Assembly (NCBI GenBank): GCA_016295375.1
Contig: JAEDLI010000017.1
Coordinates: forward strand, 1-30,969
Direction of reading: 5' to 3'
From: Fibrobacter sp.
Lineage (GTDB): Bacteria; Fibrobacterota; Fibrobacteria; Fibrobacterales; Fibrobacteraceae
Length of the DNA: 30,969 bases
Made by a program: the position numbers and the translations under genes. Within the stretch, counting starts at the first letter, position 1. The number at the start of each line of letters is the position of its first letter. Under the pieces are notes generated by a model. It did not search any database. It was not told the DNA's origin and worked only from the letters and a program-made list of their open reading frames with translations. Below are positions 14,426 through 22,788 of the stretch, piece by piece.

Positions 14426-16555
14426 CTATGCTCTAGCCTTGGCCTTGTCGCCGTACTTCTTGATCAGTTCTTCCTGGATGTTCTTCGGCACCGGAGAGTA
14501 CTTGGCGAATTCCATGGTGAATTCGGCCTTACCCTGGGTCATGGAACGCAGGTCGGTAGCATAACCGAACATTTCAGAAAGCGGGACTTCGGCGATAATG
14601 GTGGTGGTGCCCATTTCTTCGCTGGTTCCGGTGATGGAACCACGACGCTGGGACACGTTACCCACGACGTTACCCTGGAATTCCGTCGGCGTGGCGATTT
14701 CGACCTTCATGATCGGTTCGAGAATCTGGGCGCCGGCCTTGGCGAAAGCTTCGCGGAAAGCCATGCGGGCGCAGATCTGGAACGCCATGTCAGAGGAGTC
14801 CACCGGATGGAACGCACCGTCCTGGACTTCCATTTCGATACCCACCACCGGGAACCCGATGAGGGAACCGGCTTCCATGCAGCTCTGGAAACCCTTGTCG
14901 CAAGAGGGAATGTATTCCTTAGGAATACGGCCGCCCACGACGGAGTTCACGAAGTTGTAAACCTTGTCGGAGTCGCCTTCCACGGGCATCGGGCGCATCA
15001 CGCCGGACATCTTAGCGAACTGACCCGAACCACCGGTCTGCTTCTTGTGGGTGTATTCGAACTTGGCTTCGCGGGTGATGGTTTCGCGGTAAGCCACCTG
15101 CGGGGCACCGGTCTGCACGTCCACCTTGTATTCGCGACGCATACGTTCGATGTACACGTCCAAGTGAAGTTCGCCCATACCCTTGATGATGGTTTCGCCG
15201 GATTCCTTGTTCACTTCCACCTGGAAAGTGGGGTCTTCCTTGGTGAAGCGGTTCAGGGCCTTGGACATGTTGTCCAGGTCGTCGCGGTTCTTGGCTTCGA
15301 TCACGAGCTCGATCACGGGGTTCGGCACGTGCATAGAGGTCATGTTGTAGTGGTTCTTGCCGTCGGTAAAGGTCGTACCGGAGGCGCAGTCGATACCGAA
15401 CAGGGCCACGATGTCGCCGGCGCCGGCTTCGGTGATATCCACCATTTCGTCGGCGTGCATACGCACCAGACGGCCCACGGACACCTTCTTGCCGGTGGCC
15501 ATGTTGGTAATCATGTCGCCCTTCTTGAGGGTGCCCTGGTACACGCGGATGTAGGTGAGCTGGCCATAGCGGTCGTTCACCAGCTTGAACGCGTAGCAGA
15601 CGAGAGGAGCGTTGTCTTCGCTCTTGAGCACCACTTCGGCTTCGTTGTTGTCCAGGTCGAGGGCCTTGTTTTCAACGTCGGTCGGGCAGGGGAGGTAGTC
15701 GATAACGCCGTCCAAAAGCTTCTGAACGCCGATGTTCTTGTGGGCAGAACCCATGAACACGGGAGTGATGTCCAGACGGATGGTGGCTTCACGGATGGTC
15801 TTCTTGATGAGGGCCTTGTCGATTTCGTCCACACCGTACTGGCCTTCCATGGCCTTTTCCATAATTTCGTCGCTGTAGTCAGCGCAGCAGTCGATGAGCT
15901 TGGTGCGGTATTCGTTGGCCTGGTCCACGAGTTCGGCCGGGATTTCCTTTTCGATCATGTCGTCACCGTTGGCGCCTTCGAAGTAGTAGGCCTTCATTTC
16001 CACCAGGTCAACCACGCCCTTCAGTTGGTCTTCGAGACCGATAGGAATCTGCATGACGCAGGGCTTGTGGTTCAGCTTTTCCTTGAGCATTTCGGACACG
16101 CGGAGCGGGTTTGCACCGGAGCGGTCGCACTTGTTCACGAACACGACGCGCGGCACATGGTAGCGCTTCATCTGGCGGTCAACAGTAATAGACTGGGACT
16201 GGACACCTTCCACGCCGGTGAGCACCAGGATAGCGCCGTCCAGCACACGGAGAGAGCGTTCCACTTCGATAGTGAAGTCCACGTGCCCCGGGGTATCGAT
16301 GATGTTGATGGAGTCCTGTTCACCGCTCTTGGTGTGGGTCCAGTTGGCGAATGTAGCGGCGGACTGAATCGTGATGCCGCGTTCGCGTTCAAGTTCCATG
16401 GAGTCCATCGTGGCGCCGACGCCGTCTTTACCACGAACTTCGTGGATAGCGTGGATACGCTTTGTGAAGTAGAGGATGCGTTCGGTAAGGGTAGTCTTAC
16501 CCGAGTCAATGTGGGCAGAAATACCGATGTTTCTGTGTTTTTCGATGTTTTTCAT
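14426..16555 (-). CDS. fusA: Elongation factor G, spirochaete/mitochondrial-type (EF-G1)
   Basis: EF-G is the GTPase that drives ribosomal translocation. The 709-residue protein has the P-loop AHIDSGKTTL (14-23), RGITIQSAA (switch II side), DTPGHVDF, NKCDR and all later domains (GQLTYIRVYQG, GELHLDVYIERM, SQRRGSITG, MFGYATDLRS). AHIDSGKT rather than AHIDAGKT, together with HEVRGKDGVGATMDSMELERERGITIQSAA-type wording, matches the mitochondrial EFG1/spdEFG1 branch from memory. The gene stands alone, away from rpsL/rpsG/tuf. A GGA lies upstream of the ATG, and a strong bidirectional terminator follows. A long open frame on the opposite strand is a codon-bias shadow. Confidence 0.96.
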   Translation of the reverse strand: MKNIEKHRNIGISAHIDSGKTTLTERILYFTKRIHAIHEVRGKDGVGATMDSMELERERGITIQSAATFANWTHTKSGEQDSINIIDTPGHVDFTIEVERSLRVLDGAILVLTGVEGVQSQSITVDRQMKRYHVPRVVFVNKCDRSGANPLRVSEMLKEKLNHKPCVMQIPIGLEDQLKGVVDLVEMKAYYFEGANGDDMIEKEIPAELVDQANEYRTKLIDCCADYSDEIMEKAMEGQYGVDEIDKALIKKTIREATIRLDITPVFMGSAHKNIGVQKLLDGVIDYLPCPTDVENKALDLDNNEAEVVLKSEDNAPLVCYAFKLVNDRYGQLTYIRVYQGTLKKGDMITNMATGKKVSVGRLVRMHADEMVDITEAGAGDIVALFGIDCASGTTFTDGKNHYNMTSMHVPNPVIELVIEAKNRDDLDNMSKALNRFTKEDPTFQVEVNKESGETIIKGMGELHLDVYIERMRREYKVDVQTGAPQVAYRETITREAKFEYTHKKQTGGSGQFAKMSGVMRPMPVEGDSDKVYNFVNSVVGGRIPKEYIPSCDKGFQSCMEAGSLIGFPVVGIEMEVQDGAFHPVDSSDMAFQICARMAFREAFAKAGAQILEPIMKVEIATPTEFQGNVVGNVSQRRGSITGTSEEMGTTTIIAEVPLSEMFGYATDLRSMTQGKAEFTMEFAKYSPVPKNIQEELIKKYGDKAKARA

Positions 16556-16607
16556 TTTTTATTCCACAAATGGAGTTGATGTTTGTTTGAGTTGCGCCCA
16601 AAGATAG

Positions 16608-16636
16608 AAAAAAAAGCCCCCGTTCTCAAGGGCTTT
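16608..16636 (-). terminator. Terminator of the EcsC-like gene
   Basis: On the reverse strand AAAGCCC (16636-16630), 10 nt loop, GGGCTTT (16619-16613) continues into a run of T. It lies between this gene and the fusA start. Confidence 0.85.
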
Positions 16637-16656
16637 AAAATCTGATGAATGTCATA

Positions 16657-17313
16657 TTAGGCGGTTTTTGCTTCTTCGGCAGAATTAGTAGAGTTGGAGT
16701 CCTTTCCATCCTGGTCAGAAAGGGCCCTGAAGTAGGCGGCAGCCGTCTTTCCGACTTCTAAGGTGTCGTAGAAGGCGTAGGCACCGTTCCCGAGAGCCCC
16801 GATGGCAGGGATTGCCCGCAGAAGGGTCTTGCCCAGCAGCTTGGAGGAGATGCTGGCCCCGATTTTTGCAAGAATGGCCTTGATGGCGGTAGCGGAAAGC
16901 TTCTGCACGATAATCCTGCTACCCGTGCGGACGGCAATGTCCCGCAGGAGCTGGGCGGCACTGTGCCGGAACAGGCACCAGATCATGGCTTCCCGGCTGA
17001 GCAGGGCCAGCTTGCCGTAGCTGGCGGCAATGTCGGCTACCAGCTGGGCCTGAATTTTCCAGATGGCGGCAATGTCCGGGATGGCGGTAAGGATACCCGT
17101 GATGCCTGCGGGTATAGAAAGGGAGGTGCTGACCGTAGCCGATTTCCAGGCGGCCCGCTGACTCAGGAGCCTCGCCTTTTCGTCGGGGTTCTGGATTGGG
17201 GTATAAAGGGAACCTGGAATATCCGTAATCAGCTCGAAAAGGAGGGTGGATGCCTTTTCCGATATCTTTTTCAGGGGCTCTTTCTTGTCTTGCTTTACAA
17301 TTTCTTCGGCCAT
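16657..17313 (-). CDS. EcsC-family protein
   Basis: The 218-residue protein resembles the EcsC family. Shared features are a hydrophobic alpha-helical core beginning GITGILTAIPDIAAIWKIQAQLVADIAASYGK (split here only for identification, about residues 69-101), CLFRHSAAQ, and the late ISSKLLGKTLLRAIPAIGALGNGAYAFYDT region with two glycine-rich hydrophobic helices. The start and end are charged, with an Asp/Ser/Glu-rich tail. The ATG has AGAGG 5 nt upstream. EcsC in Bacillus sits with an ABC transporter, but here the gene is alone. The biochemical role of the family is not established. Confidence 0.75.
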   Translation of the reverse strand: MAEEIVKQDKKEPLKKISEKASTLLFELITDIPGSLYTPIQNPDEKARLLSQRAAWKSATVSTSLSIPAGITGILTAIPDIAAIWKIQAQLVADIAASYGKLALLSREAMIWCLFRHSAAQLLRDIAVRTGSRIIVQKLSATAIKAILAKIGASISSKLLGKTLLRAIPAIGALGNGAYAFYDTLEVGKTAAAYFRALSDQDGKDSNSTNSAEEAKTA

Positions 17314-17452
17314 AGGAACCTCTGCGGCAAAATGTAGAAAAAAACTATTGACAGGCCGATAGGAATCAACAAGTGTCCCTTTTTTATAAGACGGGTGGTT
17401 TTAAACCTGGGAAAATATATAGATTTCTATCCAAAAGAGCCTTATAAGGAGG

Positions 17453-18622
17453 ATGTCCATACCATGGACGGAACCCGGTCTTTTTTTGAAATGGCCATGG
17501 CTCTCTCTGGATTACGAGAGCGTGTACTTTGTAGATATCGAGACTGACCGCTATGCGGAGTATTCCTCCCGTGGCGGTTACCGCCAGCTGATTGACGGGC
17601 AACCCACCTGGTACACCTTGAAGTCGGTTCACATCCAGTTCGGCGACAAGAACTACCTGGTGGTGGGCGTCTGCAACGTGGATTCCCTGGTCAGGCAGCA
17701 AAAGAAACTGGAGCAGGAAACTACCAAGAGCGCAACCTATGGTCAAATCGCCCTGGCCCTTGCAAACCAGTACGTCACCATCTACCGCGTGAACCGCAAG
17801 ACCGACCACTATGCGGAATACAAGGCCAAGAAATTTTACAAGGAGCTGGCTATCGAAGAAAGCGGGGGTGATTTTTGGGGCGATTGCCAGAAAAACTTGC
17901 AGAGGGTCATCTACGAAGAAGACCGGGAGCTGCTTTCTGCGGTTCTTGTGAAGGAAACTCTACTGAAGGAATTGGACAACAGCGGCAGTTTCTCTTACAC
18001 CTATTGCCTGCTGGTCCACGGCGTTCCCACGTACATGAACATGAAGGCGGTGGCCTCCGGCGAAGAACATATCGTTATTGCGGTGAGCAACATCGACGCC
18101 CAGGTCCGCAGGGAACACGAGTTTTCCGAGGCCCTGAGCCTAGCTCTTGAAAAATCCCATAGGGACAGCCTTACGGGAGTCAAGAACAAGAACGCCTTCG
18201 TGGAATTCGAGACCAGGCTGGACCATGAAATACAGACTGGCGCCTGTCAGGAATTTGCCGTTGCCGTTTGCGACGTGAACGGCCTCAAGGAGGTGAACGA
18301 CACCAAGGGGCACAAGGCCGGAGACGAATATATTTGCGGGGCGGCCAAGCTGGTCTGCGAAATCTTCAAGCATAGCCCGGTGTTCCGCATAGGTGGCGAC
18401 GAGTTTGCGGTCATCCTTCGGGATTTTGACTACAGAAGGCGCGAAGACCTCCAGGAACAGATTGACGGAATTGTTCAGGAAAACCAAAAAAAGGGTGGCG
18501 TGGTGGTGGCCTGCGGCATGGCTTGCTATGAGCCCACCAATGACAAGAATGTGGCTCAGGTGTTCGAACGCGCCGATAAGCAGATGTATACCCGCAAGAA
18601 GGCTTTAAAGCACTTCGGATGA
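17453..18622 (+). CDS. Diguanylate cyclase (GGDEF) with two PAS-like repeats; 5' end apparently frameshifted
   Basis: The 389-codon frame ends in a complete GGDEF domain: DSLTGVKNKNAF, Asp274 in CDVNGLKEVND and the active site GGDEF at 314-318; no RxxD inhibitory site precedes it. Upstream are two related sensor repeats, each with TD-YAEY near the start and a V-NID/CNVD end. The first lacks about 56 residues present in the second. The ATG at 17453 abuts AAGGAGG with no spacing, whereas the ATG at 17464 is 11 nt away but in another frame. Adding one CT unit to the CTCTCTCT tract at 17501-17508 would join that ATG to this frame and give a gapless match to repeat 2. No transmembrane segment is seen. 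Confidence 0.85.
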   Translation: MSIPWTEPGLFLKWPWLSLDYESVYFVDIETDRYAEYSSRGGYRQLIDGQPTWYTLKSVHIQFGDKNYLVVGVCNVDSLVRQQKKLEQETTKSATYGQIALALANQYVTIYRVNRKTDHYAEYKAKKFYKELAIEESGGDFWGDCQKNLQRVIYEEDRELLSAVLVKETLLKELDNSGSFSYTYCLLVHGVPTYMNMKAVASGEEHIVIAVSNIDAQVRREHEFSEALSLALEKSHRDSLTGVKNKNAFVEFETRLDHEIQTGACQEFAVAVCDVNGLKEVNDTKGHKAGDEYICGAAKLVCEIFKHSPVFRIGGDEFAVILRDFDYRRREDLQEQIDGIVQENQKKGGVVVACGMACYEPTNDKNVAQVFERADKQMYTRKKALKHFG

Positions 18623-18655
18623 TTGAACGATAAATTCTGTTGAACACATGTCAAA

Positions 18656-18692
18656 AAAGGGTTCCGCAAAGTTGCGGAACCCTTTCTTTGTC
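18656..18692. terminator. Bidirectional terminator between the GGDEF and lipoprotein genes
   Basis: A perfect 13 bp stem (AAAGGGTTCCGCA at 18656-18668 with TGCGGAACCCTTT at 18673-18685), loop AAGT. It has A-rich left and T-rich right flanks and serves both convergent genes. Confidence 0.92.
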
Positions 18693-18708
18693 TAAGGAGT
18701 ACAAGGGC

Positions 18709-19413
18709 TTAGTCGTTGCAGGTAAAGCCTTCGCAAGAAGAATCGTAGTGGTTACCCTTCTTGCAGGTGCACTTTGCGGCGTAGTCTTCTGCTTTGCAGC
18801 CACCAGCGGTGTTCATTGTTCCTCCCATCACTTCGCACTGGGCGGAGAGACTAGCCTCGTCGGCCTTGGCTACTTCGTCACAGGTTTTTTCTCCGAAGAA
18901 TTCCATAGCGCAGGAAACCAGGTCGCCAGTGGGGCCGGTAAGTTCTTCGCCACCTTCGGAACCTTCGCCGCCTTCTTCACCGCCTTCGGAACCTTCACCG
19001 CTGTCGGTAGATTCAGTGTTGCTGTCGGTGGATTCGGCACCGCTATCGGTGGAAGTAGTTTCGCTTGCAGAGGATTCGGGGGTCTTGTTGTCGTCGCCTT
19101 CGGTCTTGCCTTCTTCGCCATCTTCGGTGCCCTTTTCTTCTTCCTTGGCGGGGCAGACCTTGGAGGGCATGCTGTTAATTAACATGTTCCACTGGCTGAC
19201 GCCATCGCATTCGTAGGTGTCGGGACCTTCTTCCACGATAATCGTTTCGCACTTGCGGTCGGCGTTACATTCCACATCGGCCAGGTCAAAAAAGGTGGGA
19301 ACGCTTTTTGGAAGTTCGCCGGAACCGGAGTTGGAGGAACTGTCGTCACCGCAGGCCACAAGACCGGCCATGGAGATGAGAGCAGAGGAAAGAAGAATCT
19401 TTTTGGAAAGCAT
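18709..19413 (-). CDS. Lipoprotein with acidic low-complexity linker and Cys-rich ends
   Basis: I do not recognise a family. The 234-residue protein has a lipoprotein signal (Cys21 in GLVACGDDSSS), a first Cys-containing block (about 48-90), a long Glu/Gly/Ser/Thr/Asp linker (about 91-160, with repeated STDSG/ESTDS and GSEGGEE units) and a second Cys-rich block (about 165-234, including CTCKKGNHYDSSCEGFTC). Paired cysteines on both sides suggest small disulphide-stapled domains on a flexible tether outside the inner membrane. AAGGAG lies 6 nt upstream of the ATG, and a TATATT box occurs at 19453-19448 on this strand. It is a typical Fibrobacter surface lipoprotein style. Confidence 0.8.
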   Translation of the reverse strand: MLSKKILLSSALISMAGLVACGDDSSSNSGSGELPKSVPTFFDLADVECNADRKCETIIVEEGPDTYECDGVSQWNMLINSMPSKVCPAKEEEKGTEDGEEGKTEGDDNKTPESSASETTSTDSGAESTDSNTESTDSGEGSEGGEEGGEGSEGGEELTGPTGDLVSCAMEFFGEKTCDEVAKADEASLSAQCEVMGGTMNTAGGCKAEDYAAKCTCKKGNHYDSSCEGFTCND

Positions 19414-19709
19414 TTTTGCTCCTTTTTGAGGTTTAAAGTTTGTCCTAAATATAATTCAGGATTGTGCCCTTTCCTTGTTTTTTTTTGTTACGTTTTTCTT
19501 ACAATTTAGACAAAGTGTTCACAGGGCGTTCCCTTGGCCCGCAGTCGGGGCGTTGCGGCCTTTGACCACTTAGCGCTTCAGCCCTTATGTGGGCATGGCC
19601 ACCTTTAGGTGGTGCGGGAGACTTCCCCCACCCATTCACAAAAAATTAAATTTCCAGTACCAAACATTTCTCACCTCTAGCCCCTAGATCCTAACCCCTA
19701 ATTCCTCAC
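19414..19709. other. Gene-free spacer with GC-rich repeat and CTAACCCCTA element
   Basis: The left end holds the promoter region of the reverse-strand lipoprotein. From about 19520 the sequence turns GC-rich: GGGGCGTTGCGG (19547-19558, shared with 11946-11957), hairpin CCACC-TTTA-GGTGG (19599-19612) and GGGA-GACT-TCCC close by. CCTAACCCCTA (19690-19700, shared with 14133-14143) ends 9 nt before the pth start, where a ribosome-binding site would be expected but none is visible. No gene is seen. Confidence 0.5.
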
Positions 19710-20264
19710 ATGTATCTCATCGTCGGACTCGGAAACCCTGGAACCCAGTACAGCAACACCCACCACAACGCGGGCTTTATGGCCGTCGAGAAATTGGCCG
19801 ACCCGAACAAGGACTGGAAAAGCGAGCACAAGGCGCTCACCATGAAGGTGAACATTGCGGGGGAGGAATGCCTGCTGGTAAAGCCACAGACCTACATGAA
19901 CTTGTCGGGCGAGGCGGTGCAGGCCCTGATGACCTGTTACAAGGTGAAGGTGGGCCATCTGCTGGTGTTCAGCGATGATGTCAACCTGGACGTGGGACGT
20001 ATTCGCTGCCGCAAGGACGGCAGTCACGGTGGGCAGAATGGGCTTCGGAACATCATCGAGCATGTGGGCGATAAGTTCCCGCGCATCCGTTTTGGCGTGG
20101 GCAAGTGCCCGCCCAAGTTCGACCTGAGTAACTGGGTGCTGGCGAAGTTTTCGCCCGAGGACCGCCCCCTTTTCGAGGAAGCTATTGCCAAGGTCCCGGC
20201 TCTCGTGGAATGTTATTTCAAGTTCGGCATGGAAAAGTGTATGGAACGCTACAACGGCAAGTAG
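19710..20264 (+). CDS. pth: Peptidyl-tRNA hydrolase
   Basis: Pth releases peptides from prematurely dropped peptidyl-tRNA. The 184-residue protein has LIVGLGNPGTQYSNTHHNAGF with Asn9 and the catalytic His19, KPQTYMNLSG with the substrate-binding Asn, an Asp in VFSDDVNLD matching the catalytic Asp93 region of E. coli Pth, and GSHGGQNGLRNI. Length is normal. It heads a run with the DUF4416 gene (10 bp gap) and asparaginase. The leader is made of intergenic repeat sequence, with no clear Shine-Dalgarno. Confidence 0.96.
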   Translation: MYLIVGLGNPGTQYSNTHHNAGFMAVEKLADPNKDWKSEHKALTMKVNIAGEECLLVKPQTYMNLSGEAVQALMTCYKVKVGHLLVFSDDVNLDVGRIRCRKDGSHGGQNGLRNIIEHVGDKFPRIRFGVGKCPPKFDLSNWVLAKFSPEDRPLFEEAIAKVPALVECYFKFGMEKCMERYNGK

Positions 20265-20274
20265 TGGGGGCAAG

Positions 20275-20865
20275 GTGAAAGCGTCGCAATTTTCGGAAAA
20301 TGCGCAACTGTTGGCCTTTGTGCTACAGCCGGGGCCGGAATGGCTACCGGAAGTAATTGACGCCCTGGAACGCACTTGGGGGAGTATCCGCCACAGGGGA
20401 AAACTTTTCGCTTTTGACCAGACGCCCTATTATACGCCCGAGATGGGGGATGGTCTGTATCGTGGAGTTGTATCATTTGAAAAGGAAATCCCGCCGGAGA
20501 CCATCGCTCTCGAAAAAGAACGGAGCAATGCCCTGGAGTCGACTATGGCGTCTGTGGCACACCCCGATGCCCGCCGGGTGAACATCGACATCGGCTACAT
20601 GGACTTGGACAAGGTGGTGCTCCCCAGTTACAAGCGGGGGCCCTTCAAGCTTTACGCTGGTGGAGGCGTTTGGCTGGACATGCTCTTGACTTATGCCAAG
20701 GGGCAGTTCCACCCTACGGCCTGGGCCTTTGAAGATTTCAAACGGAATCCTTACCAGCACGACTTGCAGCTCATCCGCGAAAAGTTCAAGAAGATGGGTG
20801 GCGGAAAGCACGAGCTAGGTGACGAGAAGTCTAACTCGGGTAACGTTTCGTCGCGGGACTTGTAG
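20275..20865 (+). CDS. DUF4416-family protein
   Basis: The frame is open from 20185, but the part before 20265 overlaps pth. The GTG at 20275, preceded by a G-rich stretch (GGGGGCAAG), gives a 196-residue protein. It shows the DUF4416 pattern: an N-terminal strand (LLAFVLQPG), FDQTPYYTPEMGDGLYRGVVSFE, LEKERSNALE, RRVNIDIGYMDLDKVVLPSYKRGPFKLYAGGGVW (recognised in pieces) and a Pro/Trp/Phe-rich end (HPTAWAFEDFK). The function of the family is unknown. The position between pth and asparaginase in one tight run suggests co-transcription. The C-terminal 25 residues are polar and variable. Confidence 0.8.
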   Translation: MKASQFSENAQLLAFVLQPGPEWLPEVIDALERTWGSIRHRGKLFAFDQTPYYTPEMGDGLYRGVVSFEKEIPPETIALEKERSNALESTMASVAHPDARRVNIDIGYMDLDKVVLPSYKRGPFKLYAGGGVWLDMLLTYAKGQFHPTAWAFEDFKRNPYQHDLQLIREKFKKMGGGKHELGDEKSNSGNVSSRDL

Positions 20866-20873
20866 GGGGAGAG

Positions 20874-21824
20874 ATGGCAAGCGGAAAGAAGCGAATTGCA
20901 ATTTTGGCCACCGGCGGAACTATTGCCGGCGTAGGCGAGCCCGGCAAGAGCACGGGCTATGCTCCGGGGCAGATTTCTGCCGAAGACCTGGTAAAGTCTG
21001 TGCCCGAACTTTCGGAATACGCCGAAGTCACGGCGGAGCAAATCTGCAACGTGAATTCCGACGACATTACGGACAAACTATGGATTAAACTTTCGAACCG
21101 CATCAGGGAACTGCAAGAAGACGAAACCGTCGATGGAATCGTGGTGACCCACGGTACCGACACCATGGACGAGACGGCCTATTTTATAAGCCTTACGGTC
21201 AAGTGCGAAAAAGCCGTGGTCTTGACAGGTTCCATGAAGCCCGCCACGGCGAAGGATCCCGACGGTCCGGCGAACCTCTTGGGGGCGGTGCGGGCGGCGG
21301 TAGGTTTTGCCATCGACGACGACCCTCCGGCAAACCTGGTGTGGGTGTTTTTTGCAGGGGAACTTTTCGATGCCCGCGGCGTGCAAAAGTGCAGCGCTTC
21401 GGCCATAAACGCTATGGGGGTGGACGCTCCCGGCGAAGGTTCCAACTGGAACGCCCTCAAGGAGCAGAATTTTTTTGACGTGTCAAAACTCCGGGAACTG
21501 CCTCGGGTGAACGTGGTCTATTTTACGGTAGATGCAAACCCGAAGGTGCTGGAATATGCTTCCTGCGTTTCGGACGGTCTTGTGATTGCGGGGGCGGGCT
21601 CGGGTGAGTTCAGCCAGGCCTGGGCCAAGGTTTTGGAGCGTATCGACATTCCTGTGGTTATAGCGAGCCGCACCCATCACGGGCTGGTGACGTTGAACGA
21701 AACTCTTGCCCCCGGCTGTATTTGCGCAGGGAGACTTGCGCCCCAGAAGGCGGCGGTGCTGTTGAAGCTCGCCCTCACGGTAACGGAACGGGTGGACGAC
21801 ATCAAGCGGGTCTTTTCGCTGTAG
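20874..21824 (+). CDS. L-asparaginase (cytoplasmic)
   Basis: The enzyme hydrolyses L-asparagine to aspartate and ammonia. The 316-residue protein has the threonine nucleophile motif ATGGTIAG (12-19), the second motif VVTHGTDTMDE with Thr95-Asp96, and a lysine in ARGVQKCSAS equivalent to the catalytic lysine of the family. The block VVLTGSMKPATAKDPDGPANLL resembles bacterial type II enzymes, yet there is no signal peptide, so it should be cytoplasmic. AGGGGGAG lies 4 nt before the ATG. It closes the pth run and is convergent with the Xer gene (17 bp gap). Confidence 0.93.
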   Translation: MASGKKRIAILATGGTIAGVGEPGKSTGYAPGQISAEDLVKSVPELSEYAEVTAEQICNVNSDDITDKLWIKLSNRIRELQEDETVDGIVVTHGTDTMDETAYFISLTVKCEKAVVLTGSMKPATAKDPDGPANLLGAVRAAVGFAIDDDPPANLVWVFFAGELFDARGVQKCSASAINAMGVDAPGEGSNWNALKEQNFFDVSKLRELPRVNVVYFTVDANPKVLEYASCVSDGLVIAGAGSGEFSQAWAKVLERIDIPVVIASRTHHGLVTLNETLAPGCICAGRLAPQKAAVLLKLALTVTERVDDIKRVFSL

Positions 21825-21841
21825 AAAATCAAACCTGTTCT

Positions 21842-22735
21842 TTATGCTCTCGGATGGGTCTTTTTGAAGGCCTGTTTTAGCCGTTCCGCGTTCACGTGAG
21901 TGTAAATCTGTGTGGTGGAAATGCTGGAATGTCCGAGCATTTCCTTGACGCTCATAATTTCGGCTCCGTTTTCCAACAGGTGGGTGGCAAAACTGTGCCG
22001 CAGCACGTGTGGGCTGGCCTTGCCTTCCCAGCCGATATCCCGAAGCAGACTTTGTATATCGTTTCGGAGAGTCCGGATGCTGTAGGGTTTACCGTCTTCG
22101 CTAACAAAGACGAATCCTGTGGCTGAAACCAGGTGGCCTGCTTCGGTCAGCTTGGCCTTGAAAAGTCCTAGGCGCTCCACAAGGGAGTCCGTGATGGGCA
22201 CAATCCGCTCCTTGTTGCCCTTGCCAAGCACTCGGACCAGCCGTTCCTTTTCTCGCAGGCGATCCCAGGTGAGGCTTTGACATTCCGAAATGCGGAGTCC
22301 GGAACCATAGATGAGTTCTAGCAGTACGCGGGCCCTAATTTGAGGCAATGTTGAACAATCTATATCGTCGAAATTTTTTTCGGCGAGGTCCTTTTGCCCA
22401 AGGAATGCCACTAGGCGTTTTGGTCTCTTGGGCATAGGTACATTTCCGGCCGGATTGACCTCTAAAATAGTGGAGCGGACAAGGTATTTTCCGAAACTTT
22501 TTAAAGCGGCCAAATGTTCGGAGATGCTTGCTGGCGAAAGATTCTGTCGCATCTTTAAATCCCACACGAAACTCTTGACTTGCATTTCCGAGAAAGACTC
22601 CAGGAGAGCTTCTGCACCCACTAGAGCAAGGAACTTGTCCAGGCTCTTGCGGTAGGTGTCAATACTCCTGGGGGAAAACCTGCGCTGGGTTTCCAGGTAG
22701 GTCAAAAAATTGGATATGTGGTTTTGAAGATTCAT
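21842..22735 (-). CDS. Tyrosine recombinase of the XerC/XerD type
   Basis: Xer recombinases resolve chromosome dimers at dif. Starting at the ATG at 22733-22735 gives 297 residues, the usual Xer length; a longer start at 22795 would run into the divergent barrel gene. The N-terminal core-binding domain spans about 5-90. The catalytic residues are all present: Arg148 in GSGLRISE, Lys172 in GKGNKER, His243 and Arg246 in HVLRHSFATHL, His269 in LGHSSISTTQ and Tyr278 in IYTH. No integrase-associated genes or att repeats are nearby, so a housekeeping Xer is more likely than a mobile element. XerC versus XerD cannot be decided from this. Confidence 0.92.
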   Translation of the reverse strand: MNLQNHISNFLTYLETQRRFSPRSIDTYRKSLDKFLALVGAEALLESFSEMQVKSFVWDLKMRQNLSPASISEHLAALKSFGKYLVRSTILEVNPAGNVPMPKRPKRLVAFLGQKDLAEKNFDDIDCSTLPQIRARVLLELIYGSGLRISECQSLTWDRLREKERLVRVLGKGNKERIVPITDSLVERLGLFKAKLTEAGHLVSATGFVFVSEDGKPYSIRTLRNDIQSLLRDIGWEGKASPHVLRHSFATHLLENGAEIMSVKEMLGHSSISTTQIYTHVNAERLKQAFKKTHPRA

Positions 22736-22788
22736 TGAATTACATCTGAGTCGATAAAAAAATCTATTTTGTTTTGGAGAAAATGTCA

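Noticed and set aside
14339..16579. 746-codon open frame on the + strand opposite fusA, rich in His and Val
   Set aside because: It is the exact antisense of a highly conserved EF-G gene with strong codon bias; such bias leaves the opposite frame open. No recognisable domain and no proper start signal.
21842..22735. Xer-type recombinase as the integrase of a mobile element
   Set aside because: Full housekeeping Xer layout, no att-like direct repeats, no phage or conjugation genes around it.
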